Shown here piece after piece: positions 57,545-64,000 of a stretch of 64,000 bases of DNA. Position 1 is the first letter of the stretch. Every line of letters starts with the position of its first letter. The translations under genes and the position numbers were made by a program. The stretch is taken from assembly GCA_016793325.1 (NCBI GenBank), contig JAEUKI010000003.1:148407-212406 (forward strand), written 5' to 3'. Source of the DNA: Myxococcales bacterium (lineage in GTDB: Bacteria > Myxococcota_A > Polyangia > Polyangiales > Ga0077539). The notes under the pieces are model-generated. The model searched no databases. It was not told the origin of the DNA and saw nothing but the letters and a program-made list of their open reading frames with translations.

Positions 57545-59167
57545 ATGAGCCGCTACGAGTTCAAGCTTCCCGACATCGGCGAGGGCGTCACTGAGGGCGA
57601 AATCGTCGAGTGGCACGTCAAGGTCGGCGACCGCGTGACCGAAGATCAACCGCTCGTCGAAGTGATGACCGACAAAGCCACGGTCACCATCACGTCACCC
57701 AAGACGGGGACGATCGCAGACCTCCGCGGAGGCAAAGGGCAGGTCGTCAAGGTCCACTCGGTCCTCGTCGTGTTCGACCTCGGCGGCGGAACCGCTGCGG
57801 TTGCGAGCACGCCTGCGGCGGCTGCGAAGAGCGAAGGACCCGCGGCCACGGCCGTGGGCGACATCAAAGACGTCCTGCCTGGGATGGGCGCGTTCACCGC
57901 CACCGCGAAGCCTGGGGCGCCGGCGCCCACGACGGGCGGCGCGTGGGCGATGGCGGGCTCGGGGACGATCGGACTCAACGCAGCGATCCCGGGGCGCGAC
58001 ACGTCGGGCAAGATCGACGCGAGCAACTTGTCGCTCGAGGCGCTGCGGCAAGGCGTCGTTCCCCCAGCGACGCAGAAGGACGAAGACGAGGACTACAGCG
58101 CGCCCGACGGCAAAGCGCTCGCGACGCCGGCCACGCGCAAGCTCGCGCGCGACCTCGGCGTGGACCTCGCGAAGGTCAAGCCCTCGGGCCCTGGCAATCG
58201 CGTCACCAAAGAAGACGTGCGCGCGTACGTGGCCAAGCAGCAGGCGAAGAAGAGCGCTCCGGCGTCGGCGGCGGGCTCGAGCGGGTCGGCGTTCGCGGCG
58301 GTTCCTGCGGCGCCTGGCGCGCAGCCCGAGAGCAGCGCGCCTCCCGCGAAGAGCGAGGGCGACGCGAAGTCCGAGGGCGTCTTCGATCAGCTCGGAAAGC
58401 GCGAAGAGGTCTTCAAGGAGCGCGCCCCCGTCGCGATTGCCCCTGTGGTCTCGGGCAAGGGTGAGGCGCTCGAAGAGCGCGTCCCGTTCCGCGGGGTGCG
58501 TCGCAAGATCGCCGAGAAGATGCACCAGTCGAAGACGACCGCGGCGCACTTCACGTTCGTCGAAGAGGTCGACTGCACGGCGCTCAAAGAGCTGCGCGAG
58601 CGGCTCAAGCCCAAGGCCGAGAAGCTCGGCGCGAAGCTCACGTACTTGCCCTTCATCGCCAAGGCGGTCGTCGCCGCGCTGAAGAAGCACCCGATCCTCA
58701 ACAGCGCGCTCGACGAGAGCACCAACGAGCTCGTCTATCGCAAGTACTACAACCTCGGGATCGCGACGGCGACGGAGACGGGCCTGATCGTCCCGGTCGT
58801 GAAGAACGCCGACAAGCTCTCGCTCGTCGCGTTCTCGAAGGAGATGGATCGCGTCGCCACCGCAGCGCGCTCGGGCAAAGCGTCGCTCGACGATCTGCAG
58901 GGGAGCACGTTTACGATCACGTCCCTCGGGGCGCAGGGCGGACTGTTCGCGACACCCATTATCAACTTCCCCGAGGTCGCGATCTTGGGCGTGCACCAGA
59001 TGAAGCAGAAGCCCGTGGTGCGCGACGGTCAGATCGTGATCGGCGACGTGATGCTCCTGTCGCTCTCGTTCGATCACCGGATCATCGACGGTCACGTCGG
59101 CGCCGCGTTCGCGTACGAAGTGATCAACTACCTGCAGGACCCCGATCGCCTCGTGCTCGATCTGTAA
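57545..59167 (+). CDS. 2-oxo acid dehydrogenase E2 component (dihydrolipoamide acyltransferase)
   Basis: 540 aa. ATG 57545 is chosen over ATG 57536 because the GAGAGG site directly abuts the first and is correctly 9 bases from the second. Domains in order: lipoyl domain (1-75) with VMTDKATV and lipoyl Lys near 42, Ala/Pro linker, E3-binding domain with ATPATRKLARDLGVDLAKV (about 195-235), second linker, catalytic domain ending in SFDHRIIDGHVGAAF. Transfers acyl from lipoate to CoA and forms the core of the complex. No E3 gene follows, so E3 comes from elsewhere. Confidence 0.93.
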   Translation: MSRYEFKLPDIGEGVTEGEIVEWHVKVGDRVTEDQPLVEVMTDKATVTITSPKTGTIADLRGGKGQVVKVHSVLVVFDLGGGTAAVASTPAAAAKSEGPAATAVGDIKDVLPGMGAFTATAKPGAPAPTTGGAWAMAGSGTIGLNAAIPGRDTSGKIDASNLSLEALRQGVVPPATQKDEDEDYSAPDGKALATPATRKLARDLGVDLAKVKPSGPGNRVTKEDVRAYVAKQQAKKSAPASAAGSSGSAFAAVPAAPGAQPESSAPPAKSEGDAKSEGVFDQLGKREEVFKERAPVAIAPVVSGKGEALEERVPFRGVRRKIAEKMHQSKTTAAHFTFVEEVDCTALKELRERLKPKAEKLGAKLTYLPFIAKAVVAALKKHPILNSALDESTNELVYRKYYNLGIATATETGLIVPVVKNADKLSLVAFSKEMDRVATAARSGKASLDDLQGSTFTITSLGAQGGLFATPIINFPEVAILGVHQMKQKPVVRDGQIVIGDVMLLSLSFDHRIIDGHVGAAFAYEVINYLQDPDRLVLDL

Positions 59168-59344
59168 GCGGGCGATCGCCAGAGGAAAGCGCGAGGTCGC
59201 GACGGGGGCGCGAGCGACGTAGCGACGTGGGTGGAGGCGGAGGGACCGCGTATCGAGAGCGCTTCGACGCAACGGCGCTGAGGCAGAGCGAGCAGCGGCG
59301 TCAGCAACGGCGCTGAGGCAGAGGGCAAGCGAGCTTCGAGGCAA

Positions 59345-59441
59345 CGGCGCTGAGGCAGAGCCTCCGCGCAGCGACGGCGCTGAGGCAGAGCCTCCGCGCA
59401 CAACTCGGGCTTCGCCCGAATCGGCCCGAAGGGCCGATGGA
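59345..59441. repeat. Left arm of a 97-bp inverted repeat
   Basis: Matches the reverse complement of 59742-59838 at 96 of 97 positions, the only mismatch being 59373/59810. The arms are 300 bp apart and include two copies of the 15-bp motif and one double-hairpin module. If single-stranded, this would form a very long stem. Confidence 0.92.
59403..59440 (+). repeat. Double-hairpin module, copy A
   Basis: 38 bp containing two small hairpins in tandem: CGGGC-TTC-GCCCG and CGGCCC-GAA-GGGCCG. Copy B lies at 59551-59588 with one or two changes, and an inverted copy C lies at 59743-59780. A partial inverted copy of the first hairpin sits at 59677-59695. Terminator-like but without a T tract. Confidence 0.85.
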
Positions 59442-59550
59442 TTTCACCGGCGTCGAGGCATAGGCACCAGATTTCAAGAGAGCTTCGAGCAACGGCGCTG
59501 AGGCAGAGCCTCCGCGCAGCAACGGCGCTGAGGCAGAGCCTCCGCGCATC

Positions 59551-59588
59551 ACTCGGGCTTCGCCCGAATCGGCCCGGAGGGCCGATGG
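59551..59588 (+). repeat. Double-hairpin module, copy B
   Basis: Same orientation as copy A, with GGCCCGGAGGGCC replacing GGCCCGAAGGGCC at the second hairpin. It follows the sixth forward copy of the 15-bp motif by about 12 bp, the same order as in copy A. Confidence 0.8.
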
Positions 59589-59741
59589 GTTGCGCGCGTC
59601 TCTGGAGTCTTCGAGGGTCATTGGGATCGAAGCGCGATGCGGTCGTCGAGCGCCGAACAGCGGCCGACCTTGGCCGCTTCGGGCGAAGCCCGAGTGATGC
59701 GCGGACGCTCTGCCTCAGCGCCGTCGCTGGCGCTGCTGAAG

Positions 59742-59838
59742 TCCATCGGCCCTTCGGGCCGATTCGGGCGAAGCCCGAGTTGTGCGCGGAGGCTCTGCCT
59801 CAGCGCCGTTGCTGCGCGGAGGCTCTGCCTCAGCGCCG
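59742..59838. repeat. Right arm of a 97-bp inverted repeat
   Basis: Inverted counterpart of 59345-59441, including the inverted double-hairpin copy C (59743-59780) and two inverted 15-bp motifs. Near-identity of the arms implies recent duplication or gene-conversion-like upkeep. Confidence 0.92.
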
Positions 59839-59973
59839 ACGCTGACGCTCTCTTGCTCTCTGCCTCAGCGCCGTTGCCTCGAAGCTCTCTTGCCCTCTGC
59901 CTCAGCGCCGACGCTGGCGCCGCTGCTCGCTCTGCCTCAGCGCCATTGCTGATTGCCTTGCTACCTACGCGGG

Positions 59974-60013
59974 ATGGCGAAGCGTTCGCCATCAGGTGGC
60001 GAAGTGTTCGCCA
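59974..60013. repeat. Two adjacent palindromes upstream of the epimerase gene
   Basis: ATGGCGAAGCGTTCGCCAT at 59974-59992 (8-bp stem, 3-base loop) and TGGCGAAGTGTTCGCCA at 59997-60013 (7-bp stem) are near copies. They lie 67 bp before the epimerase ATG. Possible operator or transcript-end elements. Confidence 0.6.
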
Positions 60014-60079
60014 TTGGGTGGCGATTGCGACCGCTTCGCACCCGATGCGCCACTCGAGCATCGTACGCTTACAAGCTCG

Positions 60080-61003
60080 ATGCGCGTGATTGTCACTGGC
60101 GGAACAGGCTTCATTGGACGTCATCTCGTCGCGGCGCTCGCTGCGCGCGGAGACGAGGTCACCCTCTTGGCGCGCGATCCGGACCGAGCTCGGCGCGCGG
60201 TCTCGAGCGCGAAGCACGCTGAGCGGTGGGACACGGACTCGACCGACGGCGCGTGGCGATCGAGCCTCGCCCACGCGGACGCCGTGATCCACCTCGCCGG
60301 CGAGCCCATCAACGCCCGCCGATGGAACGACGCGCAGAAGCAACGCATCCGCGAGACGCGCGTTCGCGGCACGAAGAACCTCGTCGACGCGATCCGTGCG
60401 CTGCCGTCGAGCGAGCGCCCGAAGGTGCTCGCGTCCGCGAGCGGCGTGGACTACTTCGGCGACACGGGCGACGACGACAAGACCGAGGCGAGCCCGGCGG
60501 GAACGACGTTCTTGAGCGAGGTGTGCGTCGCGTGGGAGCGCGAGGCGCTCGAGGCGCGATCGCTCGGGCTGCGCGTGACTGCGGCGAGGACCGGCATCGT
60601 GCTCGGAGACGGAGGCGGGGCGCTCGAGCAGATGCTCCTGCCGTTCAAGATGTTCGTCGGCGGCCCGGTCGGCGGGGGAAAGCAGTGGTTTCCCTGGCTT
60701 CATGTCGACGACATGGTGGGGATGTACGTCGCCGCGCTCGACGACGCGCGCTTCGAAGCGCCCTTCAACGCAGTGACCGAGAGCGTTCGCATGAGCGACT
60801 TTGCGCGCGCGCTCGGCGCGGTCTTGTCGCGGCCCTCGTGGCTGCCGGTTCCGGGGTTCGCGTTGCGCGCCGCGATGGGCGAGATGGGCGCGCTCGTCAG
60901 CGAGTCGAAGCGCGTTTCGCCAGCGTTTTTGCGGTCGATTTCGTTTCGTTTCGCGCACCCCACCCTCGAGGGCGCGCTGCGCGATGTGTTGAAGCGTAGG
61001 TGA
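60080..61003 (+). CDS. TIGR01777-family NAD(P)-dependent epimerase-like protein
   Basis: 307 aa from ATG 60080. N-terminal Rossmann motif GGTGFIGRHL, the family-typical HLAGEPINARRWNDAQKQRI (shown in part as HLAGEPINARRW) and SASGVDYFGD. The C-terminal DUF1731 region reads PSWLPVPGFALR and GALVSESKRVSP. Human SDR39U1 and E. coli YfcH belong here. The chemical activity is unproven. The YxxxK of classical SDRs is not obvious. The repeat array upstream is not part of the gene. Confidence 0.9.
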   Translation: MRVIVTGGTGFIGRHLVAALAARGDEVTLLARDPDRARRAVSSAKHAERWDTDSTDGAWRSSLAHADAVIHLAGEPINARRWNDAQKQRIRETRVRGTKNLVDAIRALPSSERPKVLASASGVDYFGDTGDDDKTEASPAGTTFLSEVCVAWEREALEARSLGLRVTAARTGIVLGDGGGALEQMLLPFKMFVGGPVGGGKQWFPWLHVDDMVGMYVAALDDARFEAPFNAVTESVRMSDFARALGAVLSRPSWLPVPGFALRAAMGEMGALVSESKRVSPAFLRSISFRFAHPTLEGALRDVLKRR

Positions 61004-61085
61004 GCGCCTCGCGTCGCGTCGAAGTGCGTCGGCATCGTGAAGCGAAGCGCGCTCGTGTGCGCGTCGCGTTGTACGCTCGGACGTC

Positions 61086-62198
61086 GTGACGCGTTCTTGG
61101 ACTCTGGTGGACCTCGACGTGCTGCCCGTCGACATCGCGCTGCGCGAGCCCTTCGGCATCGCAACGGGCGCGAAGACCGCGGCGCTCAACGTGTTCGTTC
61201 GCGCGACGCTCGCCGATGGAACCCGCGGTTGGGGCGAAGCCGCCCCCTTCGAAGCGGTCAACGGCGAGCGACGCGAGGTCGCGCTCGGGGCGATCCATCG
61301 CGCGCGCGACACGCTCGTCGGGTGGGACGCGCGCGCGTGGCGCTCGCTCGGCGGTCAGCTTCGCGAGCTCGCGCCCGAGAGCCCCTCTGCGCGCTGCGCG
61401 ATCGAGACTGCGGTGCTCGACGCCATCACGCGTTCGCTTGGGATCTCGCTGGCGACGTTCTTCGGCGGGCTCGAGACAGAGCTCTTCTCGGACTTGACGA
61501 TCACCACGGGTACCGCCGCTCGCGCCCGCGAGTCTGCGTTTTCGATCGCGCGTCAGGGCTATCGAACGATCAAGCTCAAGGTGGGCGGATCGTCGGTGGC
61601 GGACGACGTCGCGCGCATTCGCGCGGTGATCGAAGCGGCGCCATCGTGCTCGCTCGTCCTCGACGGAAACGCGGCGCTCACCCAGGAAGACGCCGTCGCG
61701 ATCGCGCTCGAGTGCAAGACGATGGGCGGCGAGCTCGCGCTCTTCGAACAGCCTTGCGCGCGCGAGGACGACGACGCGGCGATCTTCGTTCACGATCGAG
61801 CGCGCGTGTTGGTGTGCGCCGACGAGAGCGTCGGGAGCGTGAAGGACGTCGCGCGCCTCGCGCGCAAGGGCGCGGCGCAAGCGATCAACCTGAAGATCAC
61901 CAAGTCGGGCGTCGTCGAGTGCTACGACATGGCGTGCGTCGCGCGCGCGCACGGCCTGGGACTGATGGTGGGGGGAATGGTCGAGAGCTCGATGGCGATG
62001 AGCGCCTCGGCGCACCTCGCGTGCGGCGTGGGGGGCGTCGAGTTCGTCGATCTGGACACGCCGTTGTGGCTCGTCGACGAGCCCGTCGTGGCAGAGATGA
62101 CCCGCGAGGGGCCGAGGCTCTCGATCGCGAAGGTGCGCGCGGGGCACGGGGCGCGGCCGAGCGACGCGTGGCTCGCCGAACGGAGGGTGGAGCCATGA
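61086..62198 (+). CDS. Enolase-superfamily dipeptide epimerase (L-Ala-D/L-Glu epimerase-like)
   Basis: 370 aa from GTG 61086. The muconate-lactonising-enzyme/AEE subgroup pattern is complete: TIKLKVGG (catalytic Lys pair), metal ligands in LVLDGNA, ELALFEQPC and VCADESV, and a second catalytic Lys in INLKITKSG. AEE enzymes racemise the second residue of dipeptides from cell-wall recycling or protein turnover. N-succinylamino-acid or MLE activity cannot be excluded. Its stop overlaps the start of the phosphatase gene (ATGA). Confidence 0.85.
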   Translation: MTRSWTLVDLDVLPVDIALREPFGIATGAKTAALNVFVRATLADGTRGWGEAAPFEAVNGERREVALGAIHRARDTLVGWDARAWRSLGGQLRELAPESPSARCAIETAVLDAITRSLGISLATFFGGLETELFSDLTITTGTAARARESAFSIARQGYRTIKLKVGGSSVADDVARIRAVIEAAPSCSLVLDGNAALTQEDAVAIALECKTMGGELALFEQPCAREDDDAAIFVHDRARVLVCADESVGSVKDVARLARKGAAQAINLKITKSGVVECYDMACVARAHGLGLMVGGMVESSMAMSASAHLACGVGGVEFVDLDTPLWLVDEPVVAEMTREGPRLSIAKVRAGHGARPSDAWLAERRVEP

Positions 62199-63013
62199 AA
62201 AAACGCTCCTCGCGCGCTTCTGCGCCGCCGGTCGCCGCCGACGCCGGGGAAGGGCCCGACGCCGATCGCTACCTCGTGGCGTGCGCGAGCGCCGCGGGCA
62301 AGGCGCACCGCGACGCACACAAAAACAACCAAGACGCCGCCGCGGTGTGCTCGCGGGGCGAGAGCCCGACGGGCCCCGACATCATCGCGCTGTGCGTGAG
62401 CGACGGGTGCAGCGCGCTCGTCGCGGCGGAGGTGGGCGCGCAGCTCACCGCGCGGCGAGCTGTGTATTCGGCGGTCGAATGGGCCGAAGCGCACCCGCAG
62501 TCGCTCCCGTCGGGGGCGATGGAGTTCGTGTTCGACGACGTCGTGTCGATGATCCAGCGCGTGTCGATCGCCGTGGGCGGCGCGAACCGCGCGGACGACG
62601 TCGTGGCCGACACGCTCTTGTCGACGATGCTCGTCGCGCTCGTGACGCCGCAGGGCGCGGCCATCTTCGGCGTGGGTGATGGCGTGATCGCGAAGGACGG
62701 CGACGTTCGCATCGAGCGTTCGGGCACCTCTGGAACGCCCTATCCCGCCTACCGCGTCCGCGCCCTCGGCCCGAGCCCTTCGATGAAGCTCTTCTTCGTC
62801 GCGGGGCCCGAGGACTGGTCGTCACTCACGCTCGCGACGGACGGCGCCGAGCCCCTGTTTTCAAAGGGGCGAACGCCCGCGACGTCGCTCTCGCGCGATG
62901 CGTGGCTCCGCGCGAGCGCGCTGCGGTGGGAGCTCGAGGCGCAAGTGCACGAAGCCGCCGAGCGATCGCAAGACGACGTCACGGTGGCCATCATCGCGCG
63001 CCGCGCGAAGTAG
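62195..63013 (+). CDS. PP2C-like protein phosphatase
   Basis: 272 aa from ATG 62195, with a strong GGAGGGTGGAG site and overlapping the epimerase stop. PP2C motifs are abbreviated but readable: HKNNQDAAAV (metal Asp), VSDGCSALVAAE (Asp-Gly), GVGDGVIAK, TLATDGAEP and the last Asp in SQDDVTVAII. Removes phosphate from Ser/Thr-phosphoproteins with Mn/Mg. In this window the candidate substrate partner is the membrane kinase far upstream, but linkage is speculative. Coupling to a cell-wall-recycling-type epimerase is unusual. Confidence 0.8.
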   Translation: MKKRSSRASAPPVAADAGEGPDADRYLVACASAAGKAHRDAHKNNQDAAAVCSRGESPTGPDIIALCVSDGCSALVAAEVGAQLTARRAVYSAVEWAEAHPQSLPSGAMEFVFDDVVSMIQRVSIAVGGANRADDVVADTLLSTMLVALVTPQGAAIFGVGDGVIAKDGDVRIERSGTSGTPYPAYRVRALGPSPSMKLFFVAGPEDWSSLTLATDGAEPLFSKGRTPATSLSRDAWLRASALRWELEAQVHEAAERSQDDVTVAIIARRAK

Positions 63014-63039
63014 TCGCGCGCTGTGAACGCGCACGGTCG

Positions 63040-63708
63040 TCAGCGCGGGGCCTGGAGGACTTCGTCGTAGAGGGCGCCGCGCTCTGCGTGAGCGGGATCG
63101 AAGTATCTCGCGCGAAGGGTCGCGCGCGCGTTCGGGTCGAGCGGGCCGGCGTCTTGGAGAGCGCGGCGGTACTGCGTCACTTGCTCGTTGAACGCGGGGT
63201 CTCCCGCGGTGAGGCGCATGACGAGGCCAGCGCCGCCGACGAGGCCGACCATGGCGTGGTGCATTCCCCCGCGGTTTCCGCCGTCGGTGAGGTTGGCGAG
63301 CTGCGCGCGATAGCGCTCGACGTCGGCGCGGATCGACGCGATCGGCTCGGGCGTCGCGGGCCCCTGCGCATCGGGAACGACCAGCGCCACCGTGGCGTCA
63401 TCCGTGATCGTCACGAGCGGCTCGGGATACAGCTGCTGCGTCTGCGGCGGGTACGTTGGCTGCGCAACGACGACGGTGGGCGCGGGCTGCACATCGGGCG
63501 TCGCGCGCGGGATCACGTCGTACACGACGGGCGCTGCGACGATGGGCGCCGTCGCGTCCTCTGCGCTCCGCGGCGGCAACGGAGGAACCTCGATTTGATC
63601 CCGCGGAATGAGCGCTCGAATCGTGAGCACGAGCGCGATCGCCGCGACGACGAGCGCGCCTGCGCCGAGCAAGATCGGGCGGTTGGGGTTCAAGCGAGCG
63701 CGGAGCAT
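63040..63708 (-). CDS. Membrane-anchored protein of unknown function
   Basis: 222 aa. Residues 13-30 (LLGAGALVVAAIALVLTI) form one membrane helix after a basic start, so the rest is likely outside. A Pro/Ala/Val-rich linker (35-85) precedes a domain with VTITDDATVALVVPDAQG and a helical end (ADVERYRAQLANLTDGG, DPNARATLRARYFDP). No family is recognised. The convergent phosphatase ends 26 bp away. Confidence 0.6.
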   Translation of the reverse strand: MLRARLNPNRPILLGAGALVVAAIALVLTIRALIPRDQIEVPPLPPRSAEDATAPIVAAPVVYDVIPRATPDVQPAPTVVVAQPTYPPQTQQLYPEPLVTITDDATVALVVPDAQGPATPEPIASIRADVERYRAQLANLTDGGNRGGMHHAMVGLVGGAGLVMRLTAGDPAFNEQVTQYRRALQDAGPLDPNARATLRARYFDPAHAERGALYDEVLQAPR

Positions 63709-63820
63709 TCACCGAGCGCGACCGTGAATCCAGCGTGTCGCGCACGGGCGCATTTCGAGAGTTGACACGGCGACGCGGTCGGGCTAACCACGCCCCCCAC
63801 GTCGCGGCAACGCGACTGGC

Positions 63821-63893
<73 letters not shown>

Positions 63894-64000
63894 CTGAATT
63901 TACAGGGGGAAGTGTGAGGGACTGGGCGGGTGAGGTGCCTCACCAACCACCGTGACCGTGAGGCGACCACCATCGCGGTCGCATTCGAGGTGCGAACAAG
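63894..64000. other. Window edge after tRNA-Phe
   Basis: 107 bp to the end of the window. It includes GGGGGAAGTGTGAGGGAC and GAGGTGCCTCACC (a 5-bp dyad) but no gene or clear terminator. The next feature lies outside. Confidence 0.3.

Larger units (their letters stand above)
59264..59945. repeat. Symmetric array of a 15-bp motif in two opposite halves
   Basis: The motif GGCGCTGAGGCAGAG occurs six times in the left half (starting 59274, 59309, 59346, 59376, 59494, 59524). Its reverse complement occurs six times in the right half (starting 59708, 59793, 59823, 59858, 59895, 59930). Many copies are joined to a CCTCCGCGCA-type flank. The spacing is irregular (about 30-118 bp), unlike a CRISPR, and no cas gene is near. 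Confidence 0.9.
59168..60079. other. Large non-coding region with repeats
   Basis: 912 bp between the E2 gene and the epimerase gene. Most of it, 59264-59945, is a two-armed repeat array (described separately). The rest is unremarkable: 59168-59263 is plain spacer and 59946-60079 holds two palindromes. Long reading frames exist through the array in several frames, rich in CAEALPQRR and LRQSLRA repeats, but they merely translate the DNA repeats and are not genes. Confidence 0.8.

Noticed and set aside
59301..59845. Proteins made of CAEALPQRR or LRQSLRA repeats in several frames of the repeat region
   Set aside because: The amino-acid repeats appear in more than one frame and strand and only translate the DNA motif. 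No ribosome site or domain supports them.
59264..59945. CRISPR array
   Set aside because: Repeat spacing is irregular, repeats occur in both orientations, spacers are not unique unit-length sequences and no cas gene is present.
59618..61312. A 564-residue minus-strand open frame across the epimerase gene and repeat array
   Set aside because: It is antisense to the well supported epimerase and includes the repeat-derived sequence.
63894..64000. A tmRNA, or an integrase attachment site after tRNA-Phe
   Set aside because: No tRNA-like partner or duplicated tRNA 3' end is visible in the 107 bp to the window edge.

Overview
The window looks like chromosomal DNA of a myxobacterium, most likely from the Polyangiales/Sandaracinus side. 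The reasons are very high GC with strong third-position GC bias, a C-terminal MYXO-CTERM-like sorting tail (Cys-Gly-Cys, hydrophobic helix, Arg cluster), a Ser/Thr kinase with the HRDVSPSN loop, a PATAN (DUF4388) response regulator with CheA-like partners, many Asp/Pro/Ala-rich lipoproteins, and dense operons coupled through GTGA/ATGA overlaps. No phage, transposase, plasmid or CRISPR genes were seen. The species call is inference.

Layout. 1-3618 (minus): an N-terminal MpaB/Lcp-like oxygenase fragment, a SAM methyltransferase, a secreted protein, and a coupled pair of SPFH protein and NAD-kinase-like protein. 3794-8703: trmL (minus), then plus-strand genes for an envelope protein, a DUF952 protein, a MazG-like pyrophosphohydrolase, an unknown protein and a GT-C membrane glycosyltransferase. 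8837-12391 (minus): a membrane-microdomain operon of YqiJ-like OB-fold protein, YqiK-like flotillin and a two-helix K+-channel-like protein with an altered filter. 12643-20713: a large coiled-coil protein, zinc ribbon protein, inorganic pyrophosphatase, TerB-like protein, penicillin-binding protein 1A and a GNAT acetyltransferase. 20726-23660 (minus): FKBP lipoprotein, two tRNA-Ser genes, a lipoprotein with two CX3C-X6-CX3C units, an HD hydrolase and a metallo-beta-lactamase-fold hydrolase. 23748-29573: a membrane sulfatase-family protein (plus), then a minus-strand ECF sigma cassette.

29724-34992 (minus) is a four-gene chemosensory-type operon: REC-PATAN regulator, CheW-like protein, soluble MCP-like protein, and CheA with two HPt domains. 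It lacks CheR/CheB and recalls the cyanobacterial Pix/Pil arrangement. Divergent from it are pyrR-pyrB, a class IVb pilin-like glycine-rich protein and a large secreted C25-peptidase-like MYXO-CTERM protein whose 3' end overlaps the oppositely oriented site-2 protease gene. 41368-44194 carries a thioesterase, tadA and an OPT transporter. 44201-54109 is a long minus-strand run: unknown and lipoprotein genes, tlyA, a Ser/Thr kinase, a ClpB-like AAA+ protein, a sterol-desaturase-like enzyme and an aldo/keto reductase.

54216-59167 (plus) holds lipA followed by the E1-alpha, E1-beta and E2 genes of a 2-oxo acid dehydrogenase complex, so the lipoate-making enzyme lies next to a lipoate-using one. 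E3 is absent. Next comes a 912-bp non-coding stretch (59168-60079). It contains twelve copies of a 15-bp motif, six per orientation, around a 97-bp inverted repeat with one mismatch, and is the most striking non-coding structure here. The window ends with a TIGR01777-type epimerase, an enolase-superfamily epimerase coupled to a PP2C-like phosphatase, a membrane-anchored unknown protein and tRNA-Phe.
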